A stretch of 6,189 nt of DNA, taken from positions 1 to 6,189 of the forward strand of contig JAHWKZ010000083.1 in the NCBI GenBank assembly GCA_019347645.1. The letters are read 5' to 3'. Shown here piece by piece: positions 6,023 through 6,189 of the stretch; position 1 is the first letter of the stretch; each line of letters opens with the position of its first letter. Made by a program: the position numbers and the translations under genes. The notes below the pieces were generated by a model. That model made no database searches, was not told the DNA's origin, and saw nothing but the letters and a program-made list of their open reading frames with translations. The stretch comes from Gemmatimonadota bacterium. GTDB taxonomy: Bacteria > Gemmatimonadota > Gemmatimonadetes > JACCXV01 > JAHWKZ01.

Positions 6023-6189
6023 ATGCCTTATCCACCCATTCGCGACTACGCTCTGATCGGCGACTGTCACGGATCAGCGCTCATTTCCCGTGATGGCAGC
6101 ATGGATTGGTGCTGCCTCGGCCGCTTCGACGCCGACCCGGTCTGTTGTCGCCTACTCGATCAGAATCAAGGCGGGTTCTTGAACATTCG
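6023..6189 (+). CDS. Glycoside hydrolase family 15 (glucoamylase/trehalase type), N-terminal part
   Basis: The 55 complete codons before the window ends read as the start of a bacterial GH15 protein: PPIRDYALIGDCHGSALIS (4-22), then RDGSMDWCCLGRFDADPV (23-40), then a linker into the GGFLNI strand. This is the trehalase-like N-terminal beta-sandwich found ahead of the (alpha/alpha)6 catalytic domain in ~600-residue GH15 enzymes. They hydrolyse alpha-glucans or trehalose by inversion. The catalytic glutamates lie beyond the window, so substrate cannot be judged. The ATG at 6023 is supported by the ribosome site and because the family motif begins at residue ~5. By hand count this part is about 58% GC, with codons such as TAT, CCA, TCA, ATT and CAA that the genes to its left largely avoid, suggesting a different origin or expression class. 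It is transcribed away from the sulfite-oxidase-like gene. Confidence 0.85.
   Translation, partial: MPYPPIRDYALIGDCHGSALISRDGSMDWCCLGRFDADPVCCRLLDQNQGGFLNI

Noticed and set aside
5805..6093. Short open frames on both strands across the palindromic element
   Set aside because: They follow the repeat's sequence, lack ribosome sites, and extend into the GH15 gene in the wrong frame.
1..6189. CRISPR arrays, tRNA/rRNA genes, riboswitches, phage or defence genes
   Set aside because: I saw no spaced direct repeats, no cloverleaf or rRNA-like stretch, and no such protein families on either strand.

Overview
The window is GC-rich throughout (clearly over 60%) and looks like a fragment from a high-GC, probably environmental bacterium. 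Its core is a minus-strand run of housekeeping genes in the order dxs -> nadK -> recN. This is a version of the widespread bacterial dxs-(tlyA)-nadK-recN neighbourhood, here without tlyA. The protein style would fit Gemmatimonadota or a similar phylum, but I cannot prove the phylum by reading alone.

Layout, left to right: (1) 1-280, plus strand: a fragment of a class I SAM-dependent methyltransferase, open from the window edge and cut off after about 93 codons. (2) About 263-676, minus strand: the C-terminal iron-binding part of an iron-containing (group III) alcohol dehydrogenase, fused in frame to (3) the N-terminal two thirds of RecN (about 677-1816, minus). One uninterrupted reading frame (17-1816, 599 codons) therefore reads RecN head + alcohol dehydrogenase tail + antisense of the methyltransferase. 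Three unrelated, incomplete genes butted together in 700 bp point to a chimeric assembly or a rearranged, dead locus rather than a working protein. (4) nadK (1845-2732, minus), intact. (5) dxs (2743-4635, minus), intact. (6) A 113-bp gap with a GC-rich hairpin. (7) A molybdopterin sulfite-oxidase-type oxidoreductase (4749-5777, minus), intact. (8) A 186-bp imperfect palindrome with perfect 18-bp terminal inverted repeats (5786-5971), in the divergent intergenic region. (9) The start of a GH15 glucoamylase/trehalase-type glycoside hydrolase (6023 to the window end, plus), with a strong ribosome binding site and visibly lower GC than its neighbours.

Functionally, dxs opens the MEP isoprenoid pathway, nadK makes the NADP(H) that this and other biosynthesis uses, and recN belongs to double-strand break repair; they are grouped by conserved housekeeping order rather than as one pathway. 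The sulfite-oxidase-like gene points the same way but is separated by 113 bp and may be a separate transcription unit. I found no CRISPR, RNA gene, defence cassette or convincing new system. The two things most worth checking are the double chimeric junction at the left end and the palindromic repeat between the divergent genes.
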